From: Trueperella bialowiezensis
Lineage (GTDB): Bacteria > Actinomycetota > Actinomycetes > Actinomycetales > Actinomycetaceae
Direction of reading: 5' to 3'
Assembly: GCF_900637955.1 (NCBI RefSeq)
Contig: NZ_LR134476.1
Coordinates: forward strand, 1,178,001 to 1,242,000
Length of the DNA stretch: 64,000 nucleotides
This document shows positions 1 through 9,000 of this stretch, one piece after another. How positions within the stretch are numbered: position 1 is the stretch's first letter; every line of letters starts with the position of its first letter. Made by a program: the position numbers and the translations under genes. Below the pieces are notes generated by a model. It was not told where the DNA came from, ran no database searches, and worked only from the letters and a program-made list of their open reading frames with translations.

Positions 1-583
1 TGAGGGCCTGCGCGGCGGGAAGCAGCGTGTCGTCGTCGCCACCCCACTTCAGGTTCGTGACGTCGATGCCTTCCTTTTCTACCAGGTCTTTGTTGTAGAA
101 CAACGCGGTCGAATCCCAGATTTGGGGAACGCCCCACAGCGCGTTGTTGCGCGTATACAGATCGACGATGGATTGTTGCCATTCGTCATGATCCGGGCTG
201 AGTTCCTCGGTGATGTTGATGAGGTTGCCGTTATCTGCGTAGCGGGCGAAATTCGAGGAGTTGACCCAGTAGATATCGGCCATTTCGCCGGATGCGACGT
301 CGAGTGGAAGCTGATTCCAGTAGTCACCCCAGGGCACGAGCTCAACTTCAACCTTGATGTCCGCGTTCTTCTCTTCGAACTTGGCGAAAGACTCTTCGTA
401 GGCGGGTGCCGCGGTTTCGTCCCACAGGCGGAAGGTGATCGTCTTTTGTTCACCGGCGGGCTGTGAACTCCCACTCGCGGACGATGAGGGCGACGAGCCG
501 CCACCCGTACTCGGCGAACATGCCGCCAGCGCGAGGCCAAGCGTGGCAACAATCGCTCCGGCGGTGTAGATCGATCTCTTCAT
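1..583 (-). CDS. Carbohydrate ABC transporter substrate-binding lipoprotein (N-terminal part)
   Basis: This is the N-terminal 194 residues of an extracellular solute-binding protein (family 1, MalE/UgpB type); the C-terminus lies beyond the left edge. The start ATG at 583-581 follows an AAGGAGATCAC ribosome site. A lipoprotein signal peptide ends in a lipobox LALAAC near residue 22, followed by a Ser/Gly linker, so the mature protein should be lipid-anchored outside the membrane. The fold-typical stretches ITFRLWD, FEEKNADIKVEVELVPWGDYW and ADIYWVNSSNFARYA are seen. It is last in a minus-strand group after two permeases (1780-2691 and 835-1776), the usual arrangement of an oligosaccharide importer. 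A palindromic repeat lies between it and the permease gene. The sugar cannot be read from sequence. Confidence 0.93.
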   Translation of the reverse strand, partial: MKRSIYTAGAIVATLGLALAACSPSTGGGSSPSSSASGSSQPAGEQKTITFRLWDETAAPAYEESFAKFEEKNADIKVEVELVPWGDYWNQLPLDVASGEMADIYWVNSSNFARYADNGNLINITEELSPDHDEWQQSIVDLYTRNNALWGVPQIWDSTALFYNKDLVEKEGIDVTNLKWGGDDDTLLPAAQAL

Positions 584-723
584 GTGATCTCCTTGAAATT
601 TCAATTGATGAGTTAGTCGTGCGTGTTACTCCTTTTGAGCCTACCAGCTCAGCACGGGGTGGAATAGGACTGTTCGCGCGCCGCCTAGCGCTGCGGCCAG
701 GCGTGTGCGGTGCAGCATTCGGC

Positions 724-810
724 CGTTCCCGGGGTACACGTTTGCTTCGCGGGGTAGACAAATCGCCGGATTCGGTACCCCGGGAACGCAACAGGTACCC
801 CGGGAAGCTC
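724..810. repeat. Dispersed palindromic element family 1, copy 1 (core flipped)
   Basis: An intergenic element built from four copies of a 12-13 bp unit (taccccgggaac or its complement gttcccggggta) around a core cgaatccggcgatttg. It sits between the permease stop (835) and the binding-protein start (583). Copies 2 and 3 are at 29258-29342 and 34842-34923. The outer arms have the same orientation in all three, but here the inner cassette (about 742-788) is inverted relative to the other two. Confidence 0.85.
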
Positions 811-834
811 TACGGGAAGTACCGAAACCGCCGC

Positions 835-1776
835 CTATTTCAGGCCAGTGATGCCAATCGAGCGGACGATCTGCTTATTGAACGCAATAAAGAGAACGAG
901 CAGTGGCAGGATCGCCAACGTGGTGGCGGCCATGACGAGCGTCCAGTTAGACGTGTACTGAGTTTGTAGCCCGGCGGTCGCGACGGTGAGCACGTTCCAT
1001 TCTTTATTCGGTGCGATGATCGACGGCCACAGGAAGTTGTTCCACTGGCTGACCACAGTAATAAGGAACAGCGTCACCAGAATTGGCCGGTTCATCGGTA
1101 GCACGATTGACCATAGTTGCCGCCAAAAGCCCGCGCCGTCGAGCTCGGCGGCATCCAAGATTTCTTGCGGAACGGCCCGGAAATTCTGGCGCAGCAAGAA
1201 GATCGCGTATGGAGATCCGAGCATGAAGGGCACCACGATACCGGCGAACGTGTTGCGCAACCCCCACTGCGACATCATCGTAAACAGCGGAATGACCGTG
1301 ACGATTGCGGGGATCATCATCGTGGAAATATAGGCCCAGAACAGCACGTCACGCCCCGGAAATTCGAGGCGAGCAAACGCGTAGGCCGCCAGGATCGACG
1401 CCGTAAACTGGCCAATCACCATGACGATCACCACTTGCACGGTCACAGCCAGCGGCACAATGAAGTCGTGGTCGGTAAACAGGCGCACATAGTTGTCGAG
1501 GGTGATCGTTTCTGGCCAGGACAGTGCGCCGTTGTTGATGAGGTCGCGTTCGGTGCGGAACGAGATGAGGATCGAAAACACGAGCGGCAGCACGGTGAGC
1601 AGCGCGCCGGAGATCAGCACGCCATAGGTGAGTAGCACGGATAGGAGCGAGTTTTTGTTGCGTGGTTTCCGACGACGCCGTAGCCCGGCTTGTTCCCGAC
1701 GCCCCGGCTTACCCACGCTGCGAGCGCCGGCCAGGTTCTGCGAGTTCGATGACTGTAGTGAAAGTGAATCGCTCAT
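835..1776 (-). CDS. Carbohydrate ABC transporter permease, MalG type
   Basis: Inner-membrane permease of 313 residues, second of a pair, homologous to MalG/MsmG. After a basic cytoplasmic N-terminus (about 40 residues, RRRRKPRNK) come six predicted membrane segments, starting with LLTYGVLISGALLTVLPLVFSIL. The EAA loop that contacts the ATPase is visible as EILDAAELDGAGFWRQLWSIVLP. The start at 1776 lies 3 bp after the stop of the partner permease (1780), so they are almost certainly co-transcribed. No ATPase gene is in this group; such importers often share a genome-wide MsmK-type ATPase. Confidence 0.95.
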   Translation of the reverse strand: MSDSLSLQSSNSQNLAGARSVGKPGRREQAGLRRRRKPRNKNSLLSVLLTYGVLISGALLTVLPLVFSILISFRTERDLINNGALSWPETITLDNYVRLFTDHDFIVPLAVTVQVVIVMVIGQFTASILAAYAFARLEFPGRDVLFWAYISTMMIPAIVTVIPLFTMMSQWGLRNTFAGIVVPFMLGSPYAIFLLRQNFRAVPQEILDAAELDGAGFWRQLWSIVLPMNRPILVTLFLITVVSQWNNFLWPSIIAPNKEWNVLTVATAGLQTQYTSNWTLVMAATTLAILPLLVLFIAFNKQIVRSIGITGLK

Positions 1777-1779
1777 GGT

Positions 1780-2691
1780 CTAGCTCATGTCGTAGGTCAT
1801 GCGCGAGGAGAAGTAGCGCTGTTGGGCAAGGGTAATAATCACGATGATCACCATGAGGAACACGGCCATTGCGGCAGCATTGCCGATCTGTTGAGAAGAA
1901 AAGGCCGCGTTATAAATACGTGCGGCGATCACGTCAGTGGTGCCGCCCGGGTAGCCGGGGTTGCCGTCGGTCAGCCCGTACACGAGGTCAAACACTTGGA
2001 ACGACGAGATGAGCGAAGTGACGGATACGAAGAACGTGGTGGGCCGGATGAGCGGCAGGGTGATCGACCACAGTTTACGCACTGGTCCTGCGCCGTCGAG
2101 TTCGGCCGCTTCGTAGATGTCGCGCGGGATCGACTGCAGCGCGGCCAGGAAGAACAGGGAAATGTAGCCGACGTTTTGCCAAATGTAGACGAACGCGACG
2201 ACGGGCAGCGCCGTCGTCGTATCTGCTAGCCATGCGGTGCGAGTGCCGAACACGTCGTTGATCAGCCCTGATGGTGCGAGTAGCCACGACCAGATGATGC
2301 CCAGTGCGAGCGGGGCAGCCACCCAGGGTGTGACGTACAGGATTTGCAGCACTCCCGAGCCGGGCAGTTTGCGGTTGAGGCCGACGGCGATGAGCAGGCC
2401 GATGACGATCGCCCCGGGAATGGCGAACACGGAGAATTTGACCGTTACCCACACGGAGTTCCAAAAGCCGGCCGAGTCCACCATCGAGCTGTAGTTGGCG
2501 AGCCCAACAAACACCGGGTCTGAGATGAGGTCCCACCGGAAGAACGAGAGCGCGATGACGATGACGATCGGCACCATCAAAAACAGCCCGACGCCGATCA
2601 GTGACGGCACGAGCATCGCCCATGCGGTAGCTATTTCTTTGGCTTTGCGACGGTTACGCCTCGGCGTTCGAGCAAGCGGAGCGGTGGTCAT
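1780..2691 (-). CDS. Carbohydrate ABC transporter permease, MalF type
   Basis: Inner-membrane permease of 303 residues, homologous to MalF/MsmF/UgpA. The frame is open further upstream, but the family N-terminus begins at the ATG at 2691 (MTTAPLARTPRRNRRK, then the first membrane segment AWAMLVPSLIGVGLFLMVPIVIVIAL). The EAA motif reads DIYEAAELDGAGPVRKLWSITLP. This ATG overlaps the stop of the SprT-like gene as ATGA, which indicates translational coupling to that gene. Together with 835-1776 it forms the channel of the sugar importer. Confidence 0.95.
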   Translation of the reverse strand: MTTAPLARTPRRNRRKAKEIATAWAMLVPSLIGVGLFLMVPIVIVIALSFFRWDLISDPVFVGLANYSSMVDSAGFWNSVWVTVKFSVFAIPGAIVIGLLIAVGLNRKLPGSGVLQILYVTPWVAAPLALGIIWSWLLAPSGLINDVFGTRTAWLADTTTALPVVAFVYIWQNVGYISLFFLAALQSIPRDIYEAAELDGAGPVRKLWSITLPLIRPTTFFVSVTSLISSFQVFDLVYGLTDGNPGYPGGTTDVIAARIYNAAFSSQQIGNAAAMAVFLMVIIVIITLAQQRYFSSRMTYDMS

Positions 2692-3164
2692 ACGAGCACC
2701 TCCCCGGTGCGGATGTTGTGCCACGTGAACCGGTTTGCTTCGGCAAAATCGGGGTTGCAGACCGCGCACGAGCTCGGGTGGGAGGGGCGCCGATGCCGCC
2801 ACACCTCGTGCCCCGACGGACAGACCCCGTGCCAGACTCCTCGCGGTACGGGCATGGCGGGATCGAGTTTGGTGCGCCCGTCGCCGCCGATGGACAGGCA
2901 CGTCGACCTCCACGTGGAATCATGCCCGTGACTAGGGCCAACGAGCGCGTGCGCAATTTCGTGCAGGGCAAGCTTGCGCACCTGCTCGGCCGTAAAAAGC
3001 TCGATGAATTCGCGCGAGAGCGAAATCTCCCTCGCCGCGAACCTCGTGCGCCCGGCGCGTCGTTTCGCGCGGTCGAAGACGAGCGCCCAGTCGGTAAGAC
3101 CCTGGGCGTCCATCAGATCCCGCACAAGCACGGCGGCGTCACTAAGATTCACGCCCTCGATCAT
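2688..3164 (-). CDS. SprT-like zinc metalloprotease domain protein
   Basis: A 158-residue protein with the SprT/Spartan-like fold: metal-binding HEIAH at residues 68-72, a downstream H-x-x-x-W (HDSTW, 81-85), and a C-terminal zinc-ribbon-like group (C115, H119, C133, C136). Bacterial members are poorly characterised; eukaryotic relatives degrade DNA-protein crosslinks. I chose the ATG at 3164 because it has a clean GGAGG eight bases upstream; the frame stays open to 3236, but that start would run into the divergent gene at 3221. Its stop overlaps the ATG of the sugar permease, an odd pairing for a protease. Function here is unproven. Confidence 0.85.
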   Translation of the reverse strand: MIEGVNLSDAAVLVRDLMDAQGLTDWALVFDRAKRRAGRTRFAAREISLSREFIELFTAEQVRKLALHEIAHALVGPSHGHDSTWRSTCLSIGGDGRTKLDPAMPVPRGVWHGVCPSGHEVWRHRRPSHPSSCAVCNPDFAEANRFTWHNIRTGEVLV

Positions 3165-3220
3165 AGCGCCCGCCTCCGACAGTTCATCTGATGTCCACGT
3201 GAATGCGATAGTTTTAACGC

Positions 3221-4423
3221 ATGCATGATTACGCACGGCCTGAGGGCGTCCACGAGGTGGACGTCGTCGTTATTGGTGCCGGCCAGGCCGGTTTGGTGGC
3301 GGCCCGCGAACTGCAACGGCGCGGGGTGGCCGGGTATGCGCCGTCGTCCGTTCCCAACGACGACGCCGATCCCCTCACGTTTGTTGTGCTCGACGCCGAG
3401 GCCGGCCCAGGTGGAGCGTGGCGGCACCGGTGGCCGGGTCTGACGATGGCGACCGTCAACGATATTGCGGATTTGCCGGGAATGGCGGCGCCGCCGTATT
3501 CGGGCAGTGAGAAGTCGGCTCAGTTCATCCCCGAGTATTTCAGCGAATACGAGGTGGAGTTTGACCTGCCGATTTTCCGCCCGGTACGAGTGCTATCGGT
3601 TTCGGCCGAGGGCTCGGAGTTTGTGTTGACGACGACGGCCGGCCAGTTCCGCACCCGTGCGCTTCTTAACTGTATGGGCACATGGAGATCGCCGTTCATC
3701 CCGTGGTATCCGGGGCTATATGAGTTCCGAGGCCTACACGTACACACGCGTGATTACCGTGATCCGGATGTGTTTTGGCGTAAGCGCACGCTCGTCGTCG
3801 GTGGCGGAATTTCTGCCCTCGACCACCTGGATGAAATTTCACAAGTGACCGACCACGTGTATTGGGCTACTCGCACCCCACCGCGATGGAAGAATATGGC
3901 CGACTTCGGCCGGGGAGGTCCTTCGCCTGCCAGTGCAGGAACGGCGGCTACTCAGGCACCCAACGAGCAGCGCGGGCTCGGCGTCGAAGCTGGGCGGGCT
4001 GTGGAAAACCGGGTGCGAGCGCGAACTGAAGCCGGGTTGAGGCCGCTGCCCGTCGTCGCCGAAACTGGTCTACCCCGAACCGACAAAGTACGCGACATGG
4101 AAGCGCGCGGACTACTCGACCGGCTCCCCATGTTCGACCGGCTCGACGCCCATGGCGCCTGGTGGGGTGAACGCTACCTTGAACTGGATGCGATCGTGTG
4201 GGCGACCGGGTTTCGCGCGCACCTCAACCACTTGGCACCGCTAAAGCTGCGCGGCAAGGGAGCTGGGGAAAGTGGCGGCATTCTTATGCGTGGCACGCGG
4301 GTTGCGGCCTATCCGAACCTGCACTTGTTGGGCTACGGGGCGAGTGCGTCAACGGTGGGGGCGCGGCGAGATTCGCGGACGGCTGTCCGAGAAATCCTGC
4401 GGTACCTTGCTGATGATCAGTAA
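3221..4423 (+). CDS. FAD-dependent monooxygenase / oxidoreductase (flavin-containing monooxygenase-like)
   Basis: A 400-residue flavoprotein. The N-terminal FAD-binding Rossmann motif is VVVIGAGQAGLVAA (about residues 16-29); a second nucleotide motif VVGGGISALD lies near residue 190, and FRGLHVHTRDY (about 169-179) matches the FxGxxxHxxxY signature of flavin monooxygenases. The ATGF-type motif VWATGF occurs near the C-terminus. This points to an NAD(P)H-using, FAD-dependent oxygenase of the CzcO/FMO group; the substrate is unknown. No Shine-Dalgarno sequence precedes the ATG, and a GATAGT box (3207-3212) sits at the distance expected for a leaderless transcript. It is divergent from the SprT-like gene with only 56 bp between. 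Confidence 0.85.
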   Translation: MHDYARPEGVHEVDVVVIGAGQAGLVAARELQRRGVAGYAPSSVPNDDADPLTFVVLDAEAGPGGAWRHRWPGLTMATVNDIADLPGMAAPPYSGSEKSAQFIPEYFSEYEVEFDLPIFRPVRVLSVSAEGSEFVLTTTAGQFRTRALLNCMGTWRSPFIPWYPGLYEFRGLHVHTRDYRDPDVFWRKRTLVVGGGISALDHLDEISQVTDHVYWATRTPPRWKNMADFGRGGPSPASAGTAATQAPNEQRGLGVEAGRAVENRVRARTEAGLRPLPVVAETGLPRTDKVRDMEARGLLDRLPMFDRLDAHGAWWGERYLELDAIVWATGFRAHLNHLAPLKLRGKGAGESGGILMRGTRVAAYPNLHLLGYGASASTVGARRDSRTAVREILRYLADDQ

Positions 4424-4443
4424 GATGGCTGCCGAGGAGGACT

Positions 4444-5142
4444 ATGGCATCGCATTCGGATCTTGTGGCTCGTATCGGCGAGGCGGGTGCCGTGCCCGCC
4501 AACCGGCCGATTGACCACGCTCGCCGGATCGTCACGGGCGCCACCGTGGGAGTGTTCGTCGGAACCTTGATCGGCATGGTCATGAACATGGCCGCACTGG
4601 CTCACACGAAAATATTTCTCGCGTTCATCCCGTCAGTGATCATTGTGATCGCGCTGATAGTGGTGTGGAAAGTGACGAAAGAGCCCAGGGCGGGCGATCC
4701 TGTGCCGGTGATTGCGCGCACGCTGGCCACCGCGGAAAGCCCGTACGTGCGCTACGTGAAAAGCGGATCGAATAAGGGCTTGCTCGTGCCCGTCGTCGTC
4801 GCACCAGTGGACGGGTCAGACGCGTTTCGATCCGTGATTTTACTTCGCGAAACGCAGCCGGGCGTGCAGGTAGAAGACCCGCCGGTCGGCACACTCATGG
4901 CCCTGCAACAGGTGGAGCCGGGAATGGGCGAGCTGGCAAACATCGAGCAGGTGACCCCCGAACAGGCCGACCTCCACGACCGCCTCATACGCAAACCGCG
5001 CATGCTCTCCAACACGGCGCCGACATTACCCATGCGCCGAGCACCCCTCGAACGTGTGCCCTGGTGGGCGGCAGCGCAATGGTGGGGTGCGATCGTGGGC
5101 GGCGCGCTCATCACAATTCTTTTTATTTGGGCGATCGCCTAA
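4444..5142 (+). CDS. Hypothetical membrane protein
   Basis: A 232-residue protein without a family I recognise. Two hydrophobic segments lie near the N-terminus (IVTGATVGVFVGTLIGMVMNMAAL and IFLAFIPSVIIVIALIVVW, about residues 30-75), followed by a roughly 130-residue soluble region, and a final segment WGAIVGGALITILFIWAIA at the C-terminus. A GAGGAGG precedes the ATG. It starts 20 bp after the flavoprotein stop and is followed after 38 bp by another membrane-anchored protein, so the three may share a transcript. No motif suggests a function. Confidence 0.8.
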   Translation: MASHSDLVARIGEAGAVPANRPIDHARRIVTGATVGVFVGTLIGMVMNMAALAHTKIFLAFIPSVIIVIALIVVWKVTKEPRAGDPVPVIARTLATAESPYVRYVKSGSNKGLLVPVVVAPVDGSDAFRSVILLRETQPGVQVEDPPVGTLMALQQVEPGMGELANIEQVTPEQADLHDRLIRKPRMLSNTAPTLPMRRAPLERVPWWAAAQWWGAIVGGALITILFIWAIA

Positions 5143-5180
5143 CCGGCGGCACGCGAACAACGAGCAGGCGGAGGCAGACA

Positions 5181-5978
5181 ATGACCGACGACGTTCACCA
5201 GGACGGCTCACACACCCCAGATAAGCCTCGGCGCAAAGCAGGCCGGATTGCACTCGCAGTGCTGGCGGCGCTCGCGATCGTGGCAGCAGGCATTGCGCTC
5301 GGCATCTACGCCCTGCGCGGGCCGGCCCTCCAAGCAGATCCGCCACTCGACCCAGCCACGCCGGCAACGAGCGGAACCGGCGGTGGTGGTGGAGGTACAG
5401 GCGGCGCTACTGGTGGCGGCACCGGTGGGACGACGCCGACCACGCCGCCAACCACCTCCGACGACGTCAAGCTCGAGGGAACCACATTCACGCTCGTCAA
5501 CAAGAACGATTCAGGGTTGATCAGCGGAAATGTTGAGATCACCGCGGACAGTCAATCCATACACGACGCCGATTCCCTCAACGACGAGCACGGATACATT
5601 GTGATTTATGCAAGTGACAAACGTTTCCTCGCCATTGAAGCGACTGTCACGAATGTTGGCACGGAAAACATTTCTTCGACCACCGCACCGGGAGCCTTCA
5701 TACGCTTCGACGACGGCGAATACGGGCGAGCTGAAACACCGGCCATTGATGGCGACCAGTATGCACAACTCATCCTCCCACCAGGAAAAAGCGCGAAGTT
5801 GCTCTTTGTTTTCCGGCTCGAGGAAGGCCAAACCGCGCAGGCCTTCGGGCTTGCTGCCCAAGGTGCCTGGTACGACACGGCCGTTTGGCTAGACCTGGCA
5901 AACGTGCCAAAGGCAGCTCCTAAAGGAGAGCCGACGACGACGCCGTCGCCCGAGCCAGAGCCAAGCTACGTCGAGTAA
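5181..5978 (+). CDS. Membrane-anchored extracellular protein, DUF4352-like
   Basis: A 265-residue protein: short basic cytoplasmic head, one membrane segment (IALAVLAALAIVAAGIALGIYAL, about residues 25-47), a Gly/Thr/Pro-rich linker (about 65-95), then a beta-rich extracellular domain with the pattern RFLAIEATVTNVGTENIS and a terminal Pro/Glu-rich tail. The beta domain resembles DUF4352/MPT63-like immunoglobulin folds, but this is by pattern only. The frame is open upstream to 5064; I use the ATG at 5181 because GGAGG lies eight bases before it and the earlier codons read through the preceding gene's end. Likely surface-exposed; role unknown. Confidence 0.8.
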   Translation: MTDDVHQDGSHTPDKPRRKAGRIALAVLAALAIVAAGIALGIYALRGPALQADPPLDPATPATSGTGGGGGGTGGATGGGTGGTTPTTPPTTSDDVKLEGTTFTLVNKNDSGLISGNVEITADSQSIHDADSLNDEHGYIVIYASDKRFLAIEATVTNVGTENISSTTAPGAFIRFDDGEYGRAETPAIDGDQYAQLILPPGKSAKLLFVFRLEEGQTAQAFGLAAQGAWYDTAVWLDLANVPKAAPKGEPTTTPSPEPEPSYVE

Positions 5979-6019
5979 GCGCAGATGTATGCGCAGATAT
6001 GTGGCGGTTTAGCCACGTG

Positions 6020-9000
6020 TTACCGGCGCAAGAGCTTGCGGATTCGCTGCGGGGAGACCTTGCCTGCCGTGCCGAGTTGCTGGGCAAAGAGGGACACACG
6101 CAGTTCTTCGACCATCCACCGCGCCTGCTCGAGGGTACGCGCGCGGCCGGCGTCGTAGCTTCCGGCGGCGAACTCGGCGGACTCGGCGTCGAGTTGTTCG
6201 ACGACGTCGGCGACCTGCCAGGCGAGTGAATCGTCGGCGGCCGGGTTGCTTGCGGCTTTATCGAGGCGGATCTTAGCGGCCTGTAAGTAGCGCACGAGGT
6301 GCGGGAGTTGAGCCTCCGGCGTCGCGGAAATAAATCCGTTGAAGACCAGACCGGAGATGTGAGCACGTACGTCGGCCACCGTGTTGATGAGCGTGATCGA
6401 ACTGGACTCGCGGATCGCGCCGTCCACCTCGCCATATGCCTGCATGATTCGTACCGTGGTTTTCACTAGCTGATAGACCTCGTCTTCGAGAAGTTCCCGG
6501 GCGTGGGCGCGCAGCTCGAGATAGGCGCTGCGAGTGCGCAGGCGTCCGAGTGGCTGGTCTGCCGTCCGCGCCCACCGATCGGCGATATTGCGGGCGGCGG
6601 CAAGTTGAAGGTCGTCCACGAGCGCCTCGGTGCTCGGATACGGCGTGGCCGCCAGCGTGAGCGACTCCGCGCCCGTCCACCGTGTGGTGACCCGCGATTC
6701 CGGAAGAGCCAGATCAATAGCTAGCAGCCGGATGATTCCGCGGCGATGATCGCGCACCTGCTCAGCCGGCTCTGCGAGTACCTGGAGCGCGACGTTGACG
6801 TCCGTCCGCCCAGCCGCACCCGGCGCAGGCACCTCCACAAACGCCGGATACCCGCGCACAGTCATCCGACCCTTTTGTGTTTCGACCACCGCGGGCAGCT
6901 CCGCGATCTGCTCAGGCCAGGTCTCCAGATTCTCGGAATCGGGCGCGTCCCAGCGCGGAGAATTAGGTTCCGCGGAACTTGGCCGTGCGGAATCTGTCCC
7001 GGCCTGCCCGGCGCCCGACTCCGTGCCTGCGCCCGACTCCAAACCTGGGCCGGCCGCCGCGCCGCCCGCCTGATCGTGACCTGCCCCCTCCGCGGCGCGC
7101 AGCAGTTCCGCCCGGGCCTCGTCGAGAGCCTGCGCCACAGCGCCCTTGACCACCGACTCCACCGCCGAACGGGTCTGCGGCGCCAGCTCCCGCTGCAGGT
7201 AGGCGATCGACGTCCCCTCGTCCAGCACCGCACCGCGCTCGGATCGCACCCGGAACGTAATCTCCAAATGCGGCGGCAGGTTGACGGACGCCCAGGCGCC
7301 GTCGTCGATATCTATCCCACGCAGCTCGCGCGCGGCAGCAGTGAACGCCTCGCGGAACGACGGCGCCCCCGGCTGGCCGTGCGCCACGTCGTTCCACGGC
7401 GGGAGTACGGCGAGGATGTCGCGAGCCACGTCGGGCGCTGGTACGAGGTTGCGGCGCACCGGCTTCGGCAGCGCGCGAATCGTGGCCGTCACGAGATCGG
7501 GCAGCAGGCCGGGAACGAGCCAGTCGAAACCGTCGTCGGTCAACTGTGGCAAAAGCGTGACCGGCACGTCGATCGTCAGCCCGTCCGCGTGCTTACCCGG
7601 CGAGAAGTGGTACTCGATCGGCAGCGAGATGTCGCCCTGCACCCACTCGGACGGGAAATCCTCCTCCGAGACGGTTGTATCCCCAAGCAGGAACTCCTGC
7701 GTGAAGTTCAACAGCTCCGGGTTCTTCCGGCGCTCCTTCTTCCACCACGAATTAAAATGCCCGGCCGAGACGATGCCCGCTGGAAGGCGCTCGTCGAAGA
7801 ACGTGAAGCGATCGTCGTCGTCGGCAACAAGCCCCACCTGGCGCATGCGCTGCTCGACCTCGCCGGCCTGCGCGAGTTGCTCCTTGTTGTGCTTGATGAA
7901 TACGTGGTGGGCGCGCCACTGGCCCTCGACGAGCGCGTGGCGGATAAACATTTCGCGTGCGAGTTCGCGGGCGGATTCCGTGCCGATTTTCGATAGCAAC
8001 ACGCGCCGATCCGCAATAATCGGCAGCCCGTAGATCAGCACTTTTTCATGAACCATCGCCGCGCCCATGCGGGTGGACCAGAACGGCTCCGAATACTGGC
8101 GTTTGACGAGGTGACCGCCCACCTCCTCCACCCACTCAGGCTTAATGCGAGCCACGGACCGGGCGAATAGGCGCGAGGTTTCAACGAGCTCGGCGGCCAT
8201 CACCCACTCGGGGTTGCGCCGATGCAAGCCAGAGCCCGGCCAGATGACGAAGCGGGTGCCGCGAGCACCGAGGTAATCTTTCGTGCGCTGATCCCATGAA
8301 CCGAGATTAGACAGCAGACCGACGAGGATCGACTTGTGAATCGCGTCCGCCGCCGGCGTATCCGACGACTGCCCCAAGCGAACCACCGCCCGCGCCACAT
8401 CCTGATTATGCGAATTGTCCTTGCCCTCTTCTGTTGCTGCACGTAGCTGGTCTTTGGTGGGGAGTTTGATCGGCTTGAGGTTGATTCCAAGCGGGCGGAG
8501 CAGTTCACGCAGTTGGGCGACGACATCCTGCCACTCGCGGAAACGCAGCCAATTGATGTACTCCGCCCGGCACATCCGGCGGAACGCCGAACCCGAAAGC
8601 TCACGCTGCTGAGTGCGCAAATACCGCCACAAATTCAGGTAGGCCAGAAAATCAGACGTACGATCCGTGAACCGGGCATGCAACTGGTCAGCCTGCGCGC
8701 GGAACTCGGCCGGGCGCTCGCGCACATCCTGCACCGACATCGCCGCCACCAGCACCAACACCTCCGACGCCGCTCCGTTATCCACCGCGGCGAGCAGCAT
8801 CCGGCCAAGACGCGGATCAATAGGAAGCTTGGCCAGCGTGCGACCAGTTTCGGTGAGCACGTGCGTTCCCGTGCCAACCACTCGGGCCCGGCCGGTTTCA
8901 CCGCGGTCCTTGGGGTGGCTGGATGTGGTGCGGTTGCCAGGCGTGCGCTGGTCGGGTTTTCCGGCGTCGTGCTTCGAAACCGGTTCAAGCGCGCCGATCT

